Notes: generated by a model not told the origin, from the sequence alone. A stretch of 29,228 bases of DNA from JAVBNU01 sp031551265 (GCA_031551265.1 JAVBNU010000050.1:1-29228); one strand, 5' to 3'. Shown: positions 7,787 to 16,221, counted from the stretch's first letter. Translations and numbers: made by a program.

Positions 7787-7808
7787 TCGATCCCGCTATC
7801 CTCCACCA
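7733..7808 (+). tRNA. tRNA-Ala(TGC)
   Basis: The cloverleaf is complete: acceptor GGGGGAT (7733-7739) with ATCCTCC (7798-7804), D-arm, anticodon arm CCTGC-TTTGCAC-GCAGG with anticodon TGC, T-arm AGCGG-TTCGATC-CCGCT, discriminator A, and an encoded CCA (7806-7808). A terminator follows 5 bp later. It is preceded by the repeated hairpin leader and a decayed partial copy. Confidence 0.97.
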
Positions 7809-7813
7809 TTTTA

Positions 7814-7837
7814 AAAGAGCCATAAAGGCTCTTTTTT
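7814..7837 (+). terminator. Intrinsic terminator of tRNA-Ala
   Basis: AAAGAGCC (7814-7821) pairs with GGCTCTTT (7827-7834) over a 5-nt loop, and the stem runs into six T residues. Confidence 0.85.
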
Positions 7838-7841
7838 ATTG

Positions 7842-7884
7842 TCAATTACTAAGCTTCGCTGGATTGTTGCTTATGCGTAATTGA
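7842..7884 (+). repeat. Long hairpin between tRNA-Ala and the glycan operon
   Basis: TCAATTAC (7842-7849) and GTAATTGA (7877-7884) are exact reverse complements, extended by TAAGC/GCTTA after a 3-nt bulge. No T-run follows. The rest of 7885-7940 shows nothing else certain. Confidence 0.4.
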
Positions 7885-8005
7885 TGATAAGGATTGCATT
7901 GTTTGGAATAAAATTAATAGTTAATTTGGCTTAAAAACTATAGGAGGCATTATCGAAAAGCTGCTTAAAGTTTTAAAAGGGTACTCGGGGTGTAGTCTTT
8001 TTCTT

Positions 8006-8824
8006 ATGCAAAGTGAAGACAAAATTCTAGTAAGAAAAATTTCGCCGAATCACTCTTATAATGCGCGCTTAAAAAAACAGTGTAAAAAACAGAGTTCGTT
8101 CTGTTCGTCACTTCCTGAGAATACTCAGACAGCAAGAGTTTCGGCTCCGTGTGTACTTGGTTCATCTGAGGTCAGTGGTCTTTTTCAATTTGACATGGAA
8201 TTTGTAAATGGAAAAACTTTGGCTGAGTACTCTTCCAATATAAAAATTGTGGAAATAGCTGACTTTATAAGGGTTTTATTCAAACATCTTTATCTGAGTA
8301 CCACTCCTGACCCGCGAGCAGCTTTGATTTTTGGGCAAAAGACAGCTCAACTTAAAAGTACGCTTGCTCTGCCTCTATTAAAGGAGCCTTTTGAGATTTT
8401 AGAAAAATATGACTGGAAAGATGTGTGCAAAACTCCTTGTCATGGTGATTTAACTCTTGGAAATATTCTGATAACCTCGGACAAAAGACTTTATTTGATA
8501 GATTTTTTAGATTCGTTTTACAATTCTTGGATGGTTGATGTGGCGAAACTTTTACAGGATTTAGAGTTAGGGTGGGCATTCAGAAGTTCGCCTTTTGACC
8601 AAAACAGAAATTTAAGACTACAAGTCGCCAAAGAGGCGCTTTTGGAAGAAATTTTGTGCACTGAAGCAGGTGAGAAAAAACTGGAAACGGTTTATCATAT
8701 TTTACTTTTAAATATAATCAGGATTTATCCTTATGCTAAGGATGATGAGACTTTGAGATTTTTAAATAATGCGGTGTTGCGTTTGATGAATATTTTGAAT
8801 ACAAAAACAGAGGTGCTTTTATGA
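8006..8824 (+). CDS. APH/choline-kinase-like phosphotransferase; true start probably near 7952
   Basis: The C-terminal lobe has the Brenner motif HGDLTLGNIL (H146, D148, N153 from the ATG at 8006) and LIDFLDS (D166) as the DFG equivalent, placing it in the aminoglycoside phosphotransferase/choline kinase (LicA-like) fold. It would phosphorylate a small alcohol or amine with ATP. The frame is open upstream to 7925 and encodes EKLLKVLKGYSGCSLFLM, which resembles a kinase beta-strand and loop, and a perfect AGGAGG (7942-7947) lies before it, but the only codons there are ATT (7949) and ATC (7952). The ATG at 8006 has no ribosome binding site. The stop overlaps the next ATG as ATGA, so the two proteins are translationally coupled. 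Confidence 0.8.
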   Translation: MQSEDKILVRKISPNHSYNARLKKQCKKQSSFCSSLPENTQTARVSAPCVLGSSEVSGLFQFDMEFVNGKTLAEYSSNIKIVEIADFIRVLFKHLYLSTTPDPRAALIFGQKTAQLKSTLALPLLKEPFEILEKYDWKDVCKTPCHGDLTLGNILITSDKRLYLIDFLDSFYNSWMVDVAKLLQDLELGWAFRSSPFDQNRNLRLQVAKEALLEEILCTEAGEKKLETVYHILLLNIIRIYPYAKDDETLRFLNNAVLRLMNILNTKTEVLL

Positions 8825-9885
8825 GAACATTGTTAATCCCTTGTGCGGGGAAGTCGAACAGATTTCCGGGAATGAAACCAAAATGGATGTTGACACATCC
8901 TGACGGAGATTTGATGATTGAAAAAGCCATAGAGGGCTTGGACTTAAAAGATTTTGACCGAATTATTATAACAATTGTCAGGCAGCATGATGAACAGTAT
9001 GAAGCCGGATTAATTTTATCGCAAGTGTTTAAGGGTAACTCTAAAGTTGAAATTTGTGTGTTGGATGACTTTACTTCGAGCGCTTCGGAGACCATTTATT
9101 TAACTTGTGAGAAGATGAAAATAACGGAAGGGTCTCTTGTTGTGAAGGATTCAGATAATTGTGTGACCGCTGCCTTGCCTTATGACAGAAATTTTATTGT
9201 GGGGTATGACCTTCATAAGCACGCTGAAATTTCAAATATCCCTGGCAAAAGCTTTTTGGTGGTAAATGAGCAAAATATTATTGAGGATATTATTGAAAAA
9301 CGGGTTGTCTCAAATATAATATGTATTGGCGTTTACGGGTTTCAGGATGTTAATTTGTTCAAAAAAGGTTATTTAGAACTTTTGAAAAAAGGGATTTCAG
9401 GTGAAATGTTTGTGTCACATGTAATTTCTTATCTTCTTGCGTCTAAGGCTCATGTGTTTACGTTTGAAGAGGCTTCATATTACAATGATTGGGGCACATT
9501 GGTAGAATGGCAGGCTGTTCAAAAAGCTTATAGGACTTATTTTGTTGATGTAGATGGTGTTTTGCTGAAAAATTCGGGCAAATACGGAGCAGTTAATTGG
9601 TCAAACAATAAGATAATGCTCACTGAAAACGTTGAAGTTATAAAAGATTTGATTGCAAACAATGCGCAGGTCATAATTACAACATCCAGAACAGAAGAAT
9701 ACAGGGCTGATTTGCAGGCAATATTGAGCGCAAATGGGATAGAACCATATGCGATTTTGATGGGGCTAAACCATGCAGCGCGCGTTGTTATCAATGACTT
9801 TGCTCCAACGAACCCTTATCCGTCAGGTATTGCAGTGACTTTGCCAAGAAATTCTGACATAAAAGATTATTTAAAGGGAATGTAA
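8821..9885 (+). CDS. Sugar/alcohol-phosphate nucleotidyltransferase fused to a HAD-like phosphatase domain
   Basis: Residues 1 to about 235 form an NTP-transferase domain: LIPCAGKSNRF then PGMKPKWML is the variant signature loop, VVKDSDN the metal-binding acidic pair. Residues about 240-354 form a HAD-type domain with FVDVDGVLL (D243 and D245), ITTSR (motif II) and VINDFAP (motif IV-like). The enzyme would activate a phosphorylated compound as an NDP or CDP derivative; the HAD part could remove a phosphate from a precursor. The preceding kinase overlaps it by 4 bp and the WavE gene starts 2 bp after it, so the three act together. By analogy with LicA/LicC the module may make an activated decoration for surface glycan, but the substrate cannot be read from sequence. 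Confidence 0.8.
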   Translation: MRTLLIPCAGKSNRFPGMKPKWMLTHPDGDLMIEKAIEGLDLKDFDRIIITIVRQHDEQYEAGLILSQVFKGNSKVEICVLDDFTSSASETIYLTCEKMKITEGSLVVKDSDNCVTAALPYDRNFIVGYDLHKHAEISNIPGKSFLVVNEQNIIEDIIEKRVVSNIICIGVYGFQDVNLFKKGYLELLKKGISGEMFVSHVISYLLASKAHVFTFEEASYYNDWGTLVEWQAVQKAYRTYFVDVDGVLLKNSGKYGAVNWSNNKIMLTENVEVIKDLIANNAQVIITTSRTEEYRADLQAILSANGIEPYAILMGLNHAARVVINDFAPTNPYPSGIAVTLPRNSDIKDYLKGM

Positions 9886-9887
9886 AA

Positions 9888-10856
9888 ATGAATAATGATG
9901 AAATAACAGTTGTATTGCAAGGAGCGCTTGGTGGAAAAGTAGTAGAGAATGCTGTTGTGAGTGTAAAAAAATATTTACCGGGTGCAAAAATAATTATTTC
10001 AACGTGGAAAGGTGAGGTTGTCCCTCAAGGGATTGAGGTTGATGAAATTATTTTTAATGACGACCCCGGCATGAAAACAAGGGATGGCAGGCCTGATGGT
10101 AAGCCAAACAATATAAACAGACAGATTGTTTCTTCGCTTAACGGGCTTAAAGCAGCAAAAACTAAATATGCGCTGAAAATGCGCACTGATTTTTTAATGG
10201 TCGGTAATGGTTTTTTGGAAAAATTTGGCAAATTCGACAAATTTGAAGAAAATTACAAAGTCGCGAATGAGCGAATCATGGTCTGTATGTTTGGAACAAG
10301 AAAGCCGCGTGCAAAGCATTTTAACTTGCCATTTCATGTTTCAGATTTTGCAGCATTCGGCATGTATGAGGATTTGTTGAATTTATACGATATTCCGCTG
10401 GTGACAGACGAGGAGTTTGAATGGTTTAAAATTCACACTGAAATAAAGCCGGATACTTTTGCAATAAGCCGCTATAACGCTGAACAAAGTATTATTGTGA
10501 ACTGGCTCACTAAAAACGGCAAACATGTACCTTGCGAGTATTCAACACATGTTGATGATGAAATAGCGCGGGAATCAGACCATTTTCTTGTGAATAATTT
10601 TTATCCGATGCATTTTAGCGTTTATGGATTAGAGCCGCAAAAAGACAACTTGAAATATGAAAATAATGTTGAAAGGTATACGGATTATTACACACAATTT
10701 GAGTGGATGGAGCTGTATAAAAAATACTGTGATAATAATTTTGAATTGCCAAAGGAGGATGCTGAGAGAAAATTCATTAACAAAGCTATAAAACGCTCTC
10801 AAATAAAAAAACTGCTTCTTTCTCTCAAATCTAAAATTCCATTTTTTAGGGGTTAA
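9888..10856 (+). CDS. WavE-family lipopolysaccharide/glycan synthesis protein
   Basis: The N-terminus ITVVLQGAL followed by IIISTWKGE and VDEIIFNDDPG, then NNINRQIVSSLNGLKAAKT and ALKMRTDFLM, is the WavE pattern (Pfam WavE, linked to LPS core synthesis in Vibrio). It is probably a cytoplasmic glycosyltransferase-like enzyme: the RTD in KMRTD may be the DxD-type metal site. The C-terminal 40 residues are basic and may lie at the membrane. It starts 2 bp after the nucleotidyltransferase and closes the operon; no clear terminator follows before the carbonic anhydrase gene 61 bp on. Confidence 0.8.
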   Translation: MNNDEITVVLQGALGGKVVENAVVSVKKYLPGAKIIISTWKGEVVPQGIEVDEIIFNDDPGMKTRDGRPDGKPNNINRQIVSSLNGLKAAKTKYALKMRTDFLMVGNGFLEKFGKFDKFEENYKVANERIMVCMFGTRKPRAKHFNLPFHVSDFAAFGMYEDLLNLYDIPLVTDEEFEWFKIHTEIKPDTFAISRYNAEQSIIVNWLTKNGKHVPCEYSTHVDDEIARESDHFLVNNFYPMHFSVYGLEPQKDNLKYENNVERYTDYYTQFEWMELYKKYCDNNFELPKEDAERKFINKAIKRSQIKKLLLSLKSKIPFFRG

Positions 10857-10917
10857 CTAATTTCGCTTTAAGAGAGTATATTAGTGGTGTAAATGAAAAA
10901 TAGATTTGGAGCATAGT

Positions 10918-11601
10918 ATGAAAAAAATATTAATAAGTTTATCTATATTGTTAACCTTTAGTGTACAAGCTATTGCAAGTGAGCATCACTCCGGCATGAG
11001 CGCCGAGGAAGCGCTAAAACTTTTACAAGAAGGAAATGTGCGGTATACAAGTATGAAATTTAAGCGTCCGCATGTAAGCATAGAACGCTTAAACGAGCTT
11101 ACGAACGGCCAGTCTCCTTATGCAGTTGTTATTTCGTGTTCTGATTCGCGGGTACCTCTTGAGCATATTTTTGATGCGGGTTTGGGTGATATATTTGAGA
11201 TTAAAAACGCCGGCAATCTCACGGATCATCACGTTATAGGTTCTGTTGAGTACGCTGTTTCGCATTTGGGAACAAAATTGGTTGTAGTAATGGGGCATAC
11301 ATCTTGTGGTTGTGTAAAAACGGCTATTGAACATCCGAAACACCAGACCAAAGAAATTAACAGCCTCGTAAACAGTGTAAAACCGGCCATAGGCCTCGCT
11401 AAAAAGCAAGAAGGCGACTTGAATCTTAATGTTACAAAAAACAACGCTGTTTTGGGCGCGCAAGCGCTTGTTAAAAAAGACAAAGTAATAAGTGAATATG
11501 TCAAGGTGCACGATGTTGTGATTATTCCTGCTTTGTACGACATAAAAACCGGGAAAGTCGAATTTTACTTAAAAGACAAAATTACTGCTGTCAGCCAATA
11601 A
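10918..11601 (+). CDS. Exported beta-class carbonic anhydrase
   Basis: Beta-carbonic anhydrase interconverts CO2 and bicarbonate with a zinc ion. The zinc motif CSDSR gives C74, D76 and R78; the second, GHTSCGC, gives H127 and C130. Residues 1-21 (MKKILISLSILLTFSVQAIA) are a classic Sec signal peptide with cleavage near ASE, so the enzyme acts in the periplasm. I chose the ATG at 10918 because GGAG lies 6 nt upstream and it begins the signal peptide; an in-frame TTG at 10906 overlaps that site. Length 227 is normal for the exported subgroup. The next gene is convergent, 11 bp away. Confidence 0.93.
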   Translation: MKKILISLSILLTFSVQAIASEHHSGMSAEEALKLLQEGNVRYTSMKFKRPHVSIERLNELTNGQSPYAVVISCSDSRVPLEHIFDAGLGDIFEIKNAGNLTDHHVIGSVEYAVSHLGTKLVVVMGHTSCGCVKTAIEHPKHQTKEINSLVNSVKPAIGLAKKQEGDLNLNVTKNNAVLGAQALVKKDKVISEYVKVHDVVIIPALYDIKTGKVEFYLKDKITAVSQ

Positions 11602-11612
11602 GCTTTCTAAAT

Positions 11613-12812
11613 TTAAGCACACGCGTTGAATGCGTTTTGTCTTGCTGTATCCACTCCGTCACCGTTGTAGTACATATAGTCATACGACTCGCCGTATTCT
11701 TCGTCACATTCAATTTGTACATCTTCGTTGAAGGACTCATAAATCATTCTGGAAATAAAATCAACTTTTTCATCAAGCGTCAAGCCGTCAAACCATTCTT
11801 GATTGATTATTTTTCTGTCAATTAGTTTTTGTTTTAAGCCGTGATTCGCGTCTTGCATGCAGATATTTCCGTATTTGTATAAATATGAGTTTTTAACTCG
11901 CTCAAGTTTTTCTTTTTGATCAGTTGTGAGGTTTTCAAGATTAATCAGCGTAGTACCGCTTCTCAACGACTCAAGACAACTGCTCATAGATTGTGTTATC
12001 CATATAGGTATCATATCAATCGACTCATTCGCGCTTCTTTGTTCAATTTCCCTTACCATAGAAGGCGCTCGCTTTTTAAATTCTTCGATCGGGTATTTTT
12101 CGACGGCTTTTCTTATGTCAATATTGAACATAAGAGCCTTTTTATAATCGTTTGTTTCGCCTAAATTGTTCTTATATTGCTTTGTCTTTTTGTCCAATCC
12201 GTTTTCTCGAGCAATTTTGTCTATAAATTTTGTCCATTCGTGCAACTGGTCAACGCTGAATATATCGGGGAATTCATTCTTTAGTCTTATGCTGACTAAA
12301 AGCGGGTTAAAATTATTCCACAACTCGCCTTTGAAGCGGTTTATTTGGCTTTGATCACCGTCGACGATAATTCCTCGGGCATCTAAATCACTGCCCGGTA
12401 ATCCAAGCCCTTTAGAAATTGAGCAGTTCCTGTGATACCCGCTCCATAAAACAGGTAAGCCGGATTTTTTGGAGGCTGTATGTGTGACGTTTTTTGCGTG
12501 GTTGACTATTTTTTGATTAACCTTTTTTAAGTTGGGAAAACCCGTTAGTGCGCAGTATTCGTCAATAAAACTTTGTTTTTCAGAATCAGATAATTGCCCC
12601 AATTCTTCAAGAGTGCTAATTTTGGCATTATTACTCTTCATATCCTTGAGTAGTTGTGTGCTTTGCGAACCTTTAAACGACAGCAAGGGGTAATAAGGTA
12701 TTGCTGCGAGCGTGGTTGTGGTGTTAGTATCTTGTGTCTGGTTAGAAGCCGTTTTTGTGGGGCTTGCTACGTAAATACTTTTATTTAATTGGATGCCAAT
12801 ACTTTTAATCAT
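11613..12812 (-). CDS. Uncharacterised protein with a nucleotidyltransferase-like SDLD motif
   Basis: No family is recognised with confidence. The first 50 residues are Thr/Asn/Ser-rich and end in LLSFKG. Around residues 121-151 the order LWSG, a 15-residue gap, then GSDLDARGIIV resembles the pol-beta nucleotidyltransferase pattern (S/G pair followed by DxD, here D142 and D144). The remaining 240 residues are mostly helical and rich in Lys and Asn, ending in an acidic ECDEEYGESYDYMYYN stretch. There is no signal peptide or membrane segment. Start ATG at 12812 has GGGAG 7 nt upstream. It is separated from the helicase-nuclease gene upstream by a hairpin at 12840-12882, so it probably has its own promoter. 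Confidence 0.6.
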   Translation of the reverse strand: MIKSIGIQLNKSIYVASPTKTASNQTQDTNTTTTLAAIPYYPLLSFKGSQSTQLLKDMKSNNAKISTLEELGQLSDSEKQSFIDEYCALTGFPNLKKVNQKIVNHAKNVTHTASKKSGLPVLWSGYHRNCSISKGLGLPGSDLDARGIIVDGDQSQINRFKGELWNNFNPLLVSIRLKNEFPDIFSVDQLHEWTKFIDKIARENGLDKKTKQYKNNLGETNDYKKALMFNIDIRKAVEKYPIEEFKKRAPSMVREIEQRSANESIDMIPIWITQSMSSCLESLRSGTTLINLENLTTDQKEKLERVKNSYLYKYGNICMQDANHGLKQKLIDRKIINQEWFDGLTLDEKVDFISRMIYESFNEDVQIECDEEYGESYDYMYYNGDGVDTARQNAFNACA

Positions 12813-12839
12813 AGTTACACTCCCTGTTATTGCTTATAT

Positions 12840-12882
12840 TAAAACGCCTAAAAATAAAACTTGTTAGTTTTTTGGTGTTTTA
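12840..12882 (-). terminator. Hairpin terminator candidate after the helicase-nuclease gene
   Basis: Fifteen positions at 12840-12854 pair with 12868-12882 with one mismatch and one G-U pair; AAAAC/GTTTT and CC/GG form the core. On the minus strand it begins 17 nt past the stop of the helicase-nuclease gene and its 3' arm ends in a T-rich run. Confidence 0.5.
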
Positions 12883-12898
12883 TTAAGTATTGTAACTA

Positions 12899-15800
12899 TC
12901 AAATCACGTCAATCTTACAAATATGTTTGTAGCCACAGAATTTGCAACGATTTTCATTTTGTTCAGGCGCTTCAAATTCAAGAGAATGAATTTGTTTAAA
13001 TGCTGTATTAATTTTTTCTTCGATTAATGCATTATCTTGGTCGGTAAGCTGCATTACAACATTGCCTTCAGAATCTTCCGGTGAAATTATACCTACTTGT
13101 GAGACTTTAACGTTATGCATTTTTTCGTACGCGTATTTATAGAAACGAAGTTGGTTAAGATATGATTCGTATGTGCCGCCGTCTTTGATTTGCGATTTGG
13201 CTTTTGCGGAACCGGTTTTGTAATCATACAGACCGTAAGTGCCATCATTGAATTTTTCGATACGGTCAATTTTTCCGTTAATTATTCCATTCTCCAGTTC
13301 AAGGTTATCAAACGAATATTCAAGTTCGATGATATTTTCAGGTGATGTTTCGATAAATTTAGGATAGTATTCACACAATTTATTTTCACCGCGTTCCTCA
13401 AACTCTTTTCTTGCTTTATGCGTGCTGAAAGCCTTTTTGGCAAGCGAAGATTTGAAAAATTCTATCATACTCTCAACACTTGCATAGCAGCCATTTTCTT
13501 TTGCCTCTTTGACGGCATTTTCTAAAACTGAGTGAAACGCAGTACCATAATTAGCCATATCCCAATTTTGTTCTTTAATATCAAGGTTTAAGATTTGCGA
13601 ATAGAAGAAATTGCGCGGACAATTAGAATATGTATTCAACGATGTCGGGCTAAGTTGTATGTTTTTTGCTTTATTTGCAATATATTCCATGTATCCCTGA
13701 TCCTTCCAATACGGAATATCTGAAAGCATTTTGGCGATTTCGATAATATTTTCGTCCTGATTAAATTCAAAAGTCTGCACATCAAAATCAGATAGACATT
13801 GTACAGGAATATATTCAGTTAATTGTTGCGGTGCAGCGCCGATTTGATTAGCGTATGAGAGAGTCAGCGAGTGTTTAGCGCGTGTTATTCCCACGAAAAG
13901 CAGTTTTAATTGTTCTGATTTTTTAATTAATTTTTTTGTATCATCATCACATACAGCGTTGAATGGCAGAGAGGCTTCGTTGCCGCTTCGTTTGCTTTCC
14001 CAGGTTCGTTTAGTTAAGTCAGGTAAATAAACATGTTCGAACTCCCGCCCTTTTGAGTCGTGATAAGTGATTAATTGAACGGCATTTTGTATGTATTCAG
14101 CTTTATTGGTGTTGATGTCTATACCATTTTCAATTGCGTAATCCAAATGTTTGATAAAATCACTCATTGTTGACATTGGGTTCAAATTCGCAAAATATTC
14201 GGCTTCTTCAACAAGTTTTTTCAGGCCTGTGATATTTTCATTTGTGTTGATTTTAGATTCGAGGAAATACCCTAAAATCCCTGTCACATTTATGATTTCA
14301 ATAAGAGCATTTTTAATATTTTCATTTGCTGCACATTCACGAAGTCCGGCAAAATTTTTGATAAACTTTTCGATTTTTTCTTTGCTCTGCCATTCGGTTT
14401 TGTCCAGCATTATTTTTATGTTTGATACAAAACTCTGATGGTTAAAATGCCATTTCTCAAGCAACAAATTGTAATCTGCATATTCAAAATTGAAAGGCGG
14501 CGAAATCAGCAAAGGAAAAAGTTTATCATAGCAAAGCTCAGGATTCCCCAGTGCTTTCAAATATGAATATGTTATTATCACTGATTTAATATCAAAAATA
14601 TTTTTGCCTTTAAATAGTTGGTGAGGAATATTTTTATGTTTTAATAACTCTGAATAAACCTGCAATGTCTTGTTGTCACGACAAATGACGGCAATTTCGC
14701 TCAAACGTTTCTCATTGTTTTTGTCTTTGGGACATTCAGCTGAAAGTATCAATTTTTCTATGTTTTCGACAACCCAATTATTTTCTTGAATTGCATCGCC
14801 GAAAATATTCATTTTTACTTTTTTATCAAGAGCGTTTATTGCTGCATTTTTGGCGGTTAATTTTTTTGAAATGTTGAACTTTTCAAACTCAGAGTTATTC
14901 TCAATTCTTTGTTCATCTTGTGTTATTACCGCATAACTCAGGTCAAGAATAGTTTGAGTAGAGCGGTTGTTTTCTTCAAGACAAATGACTTTGGTTTCGG
15001 GGAATATTTTTAAGAAGTTTTCAAGATTGTCTCTTTCTGCGCCTTGAAACCCATAGATTATCTGGTCATCATCACCCACAACAAAAACATTTTTTTCGTC
15101 TGAGCCTTCAATTAGTTTAAAAATTATTTTATTTTGTAATGTGTTTGTATCCTGATATTCGTCAACAAGAAGGTATTTGTAAGGCCCGGCAACTTCTTTG
15201 AGGAATTTTGAATCTTCTTCAAAAATATCGATGACAAAGTTAATCATATCATTGAAATCAATAAAATTTTTCTCGAGCATTTTTCTATGATACTTTGAGT
15301 ATATTTCCCAAAGCTCTTTTGCTTTTCCGATACGTTTTTTGCACGATTCAATATTGTTAATAATAGTTTTGTTTTGAGTTTTTCCTTGTGCAATCCTCTC
15401 ATCTAGTTCAGCTTGCAAAGATCTGAGGCCGCCTTCAAAATCAGGGTGTGTTTTGAGCCCTTCGAAAAATGCATCTTTTGTTATTTTTTTCGTTTTTATT
15501 TTATCAATGCCTTTAAGTATATCCGTTATGGCATAAGCAATATCGCCTGTTTTAGAACGATAGTGTTCTATGTCGCAAGATTCGATAACATCAATCATGA
15601 TGTTTCGCTGTGAAGTTGCGTCAATTAAGTTGAAATTATCCATTAATTGAAAATGTGCAGGATACATTTTTATCAAATCCATACAAAACGAGTGATATGT
15701 GTATACTGCGACACCTGCGGCACTGTATCCTATTTCTTTTACAAGCCTGTTTTTCATCTCAGCTGCTGCTGCGCTTGAAAAAGTCAGACATAAAATGGAC

Positions 15801-15964
15801 TCAGGCTCGACATTTCTCTCAATCATTGCTTTTACACGTTGAATTAACGTAAAAGTTTTACCTGTTCCCGGGCCGGCAAGCACCATAATCTTGCTGTCTA
15901 TATTAGCTATACACTCCTGCTGCCTTGTATTTGGCGTTATTACTCGCTCTTTCGTGACTGACAT
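12899..15964 (-). CDS. UvrD-type SF1 helicase with C-terminal PD-(D/E)XK nuclease and Fe-S staple
   Basis: Helicase motifs in order: Q-motif NTRQQECI, Walker A GPGTGKT (residues 31-37), DEYQDTN, VVGDDDQIIYGFQGA, TYHDSKGREFEHVYLP and GITRAKHSLTLSY. The C-terminal 250 residues hold an AddB/Cas4-like nuclease: GKIDRIE and LYDYKTGS supply the catalytic D and DxK, and a cysteine in YSNCPRNFFY together with CKFCGYKHIC would bind a 4Fe-4S cluster. Such single-chain enzymes process DNA ends for repair or recombination. I start at ATG 15964 (MSVTKER, GGGG nearby); a longer frame to 16012 begins with a TTG that is itself the -35 box. No AddA/AddB partner is visible. Confidence 0.92.
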   Translation of the reverse strand: MSVTKERVITPNTRQQECIANIDSKIMVLAGPGTGKTFTLIQRVKAMIERNVEPESILCLTFSSAAAAEMKNRLVKEIGYSAAGVAVYTYHSFCMDLIKMYPAHFQLMDNFNLIDATSQRNIMIDVIESCDIEHYRSKTGDIAYAITDILKGIDKIKTKKITKDAFFEGLKTHPDFEGGLRSLQAELDERIAQGKTQNKTIINNIESCKKRIGKAKELWEIYSKYHRKMLEKNFIDFNDMINFVIDIFEEDSKFLKEVAGPYKYLLVDEYQDTNTLQNKIIFKLIEGSDEKNVFVVGDDDQIIYGFQGAERDNLENFLKIFPETKVICLEENNRSTQTILDLSYAVITQDEQRIENNSEFEKFNISKKLTAKNAAINALDKKVKMNIFGDAIQENNWVVENIEKLILSAECPKDKNNEKRLSEIAVICRDNKTLQVYSELLKHKNIPHQLFKGKNIFDIKSVIITYSYLKALGNPELCYDKLFPLLISPPFNFEYADYNLLLEKWHFNHQSFVSNIKIMLDKTEWQSKEKIEKFIKNFAGLRECAANENIKNALIEIINVTGILGYFLESKINTNENITGLKKLVEEAEYFANLNPMSTMSDFIKHLDYAIENGIDINTNKAEYIQNAVQLITYHDSKGREFEHVYLPDLTKRTWESKRSGNEASLPFNAVCDDDTKKLIKKSEQLKLLFVGITRAKHSLTLSYANQIGAAPQQLTEYIPVQCLSDFDVQTFEFNQDENIIEIAKMLSDIPYWKDQGYMEYIANKAKNIQLSPTSLNTYSNCPRNFFYSQILNLDIKEQNWDMANYGTAFHSVLENAVKEAKENGCYASVESMIEFFKSSLAKKAFSTHKARKEFEERGENKLCEYYPKFIETSPENIIELEYSFDNLELENGIINGKIDRIEKFNDGTYGLYDYKTGSAKAKSQIKDGGTYESYLNQLRFYKYAYEKMHNVKVSQVGIISPEDSEGNVVMQLTDQDNALIEEKINTAFKQIHSLEFEAPEQNENRCKFCGYKHICKIDVI

Positions 15965-15982
15965 ACCTACCCCTTTTTTAAT

Positions 15983-16012
15983 ATTATCCGTGTTATTCAA
16001 GCCAACTGTCAA
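15983..16012 (-). promoter_or_regulatory. Promoter of the helicase-nuclease gene
   Basis: On the minus strand TTGACA (16012-16007), an 18-nt spacer and GATAAT (15988-15983) lie just upstream of the ATG at 15964. The start site would be near 15976, leaving a short leader with AAGGGGTAGG. This argues against translation starting at the in-frame TTG at 16012. Confidence 0.65.
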
Positions 16013-16048
16013 GCAAGTTTTTACTAAATTTCACAAAGGCTGATTGCG

Positions 16049-16201
16049 CTAAAATATCTGTTTTGCGAAAGCGTAAATTATTCCCACAATTGCTAATACG
16101 ATTATCATCGTCCGAATAATACAGCCTGCGCTTGCCCTATCCCTACAATAAGATAAGCCCTCCAGAAACGGAGTTATTAATAATTCTAAAAAATCCCACA
16201 C
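16049..16201 (-). CDS. Possible 50-residue membrane protein downstream of tRNA-Gly
   Basis: From a GTG at 16201, with GGAG 9 nt upstream, the frame encodes about 30 polar residues followed by a single hydrophobic helix IIVLAIVGIIYAFA near the C-terminus. The frame continues upstream through the tRNA-Gly gene, where it cannot be coding, so only this distal part could be real. It lies between tRNA-Gly and the helicase-nuclease gene, in the same direction. No homologue is recognised; it may be noncoding. Confidence 0.3.
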   Translation of the reverse strand: MWDFLELLITPFLEGLSYCRDRASAGCIIRTMIIVLAIVGIIYAFAKQIF

Positions 16202-16221
16202 TCTATTTACTCCACTAAAAA

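Noticed and set aside
15965..16012. A 16-codon N-terminal extension of the helicase-nuclease from TTG
   Set aside because: The TTG and following bases are the TTGACA -35 box, and the -10 also lies inside the extension. The ATG at 15964 fits the family start.
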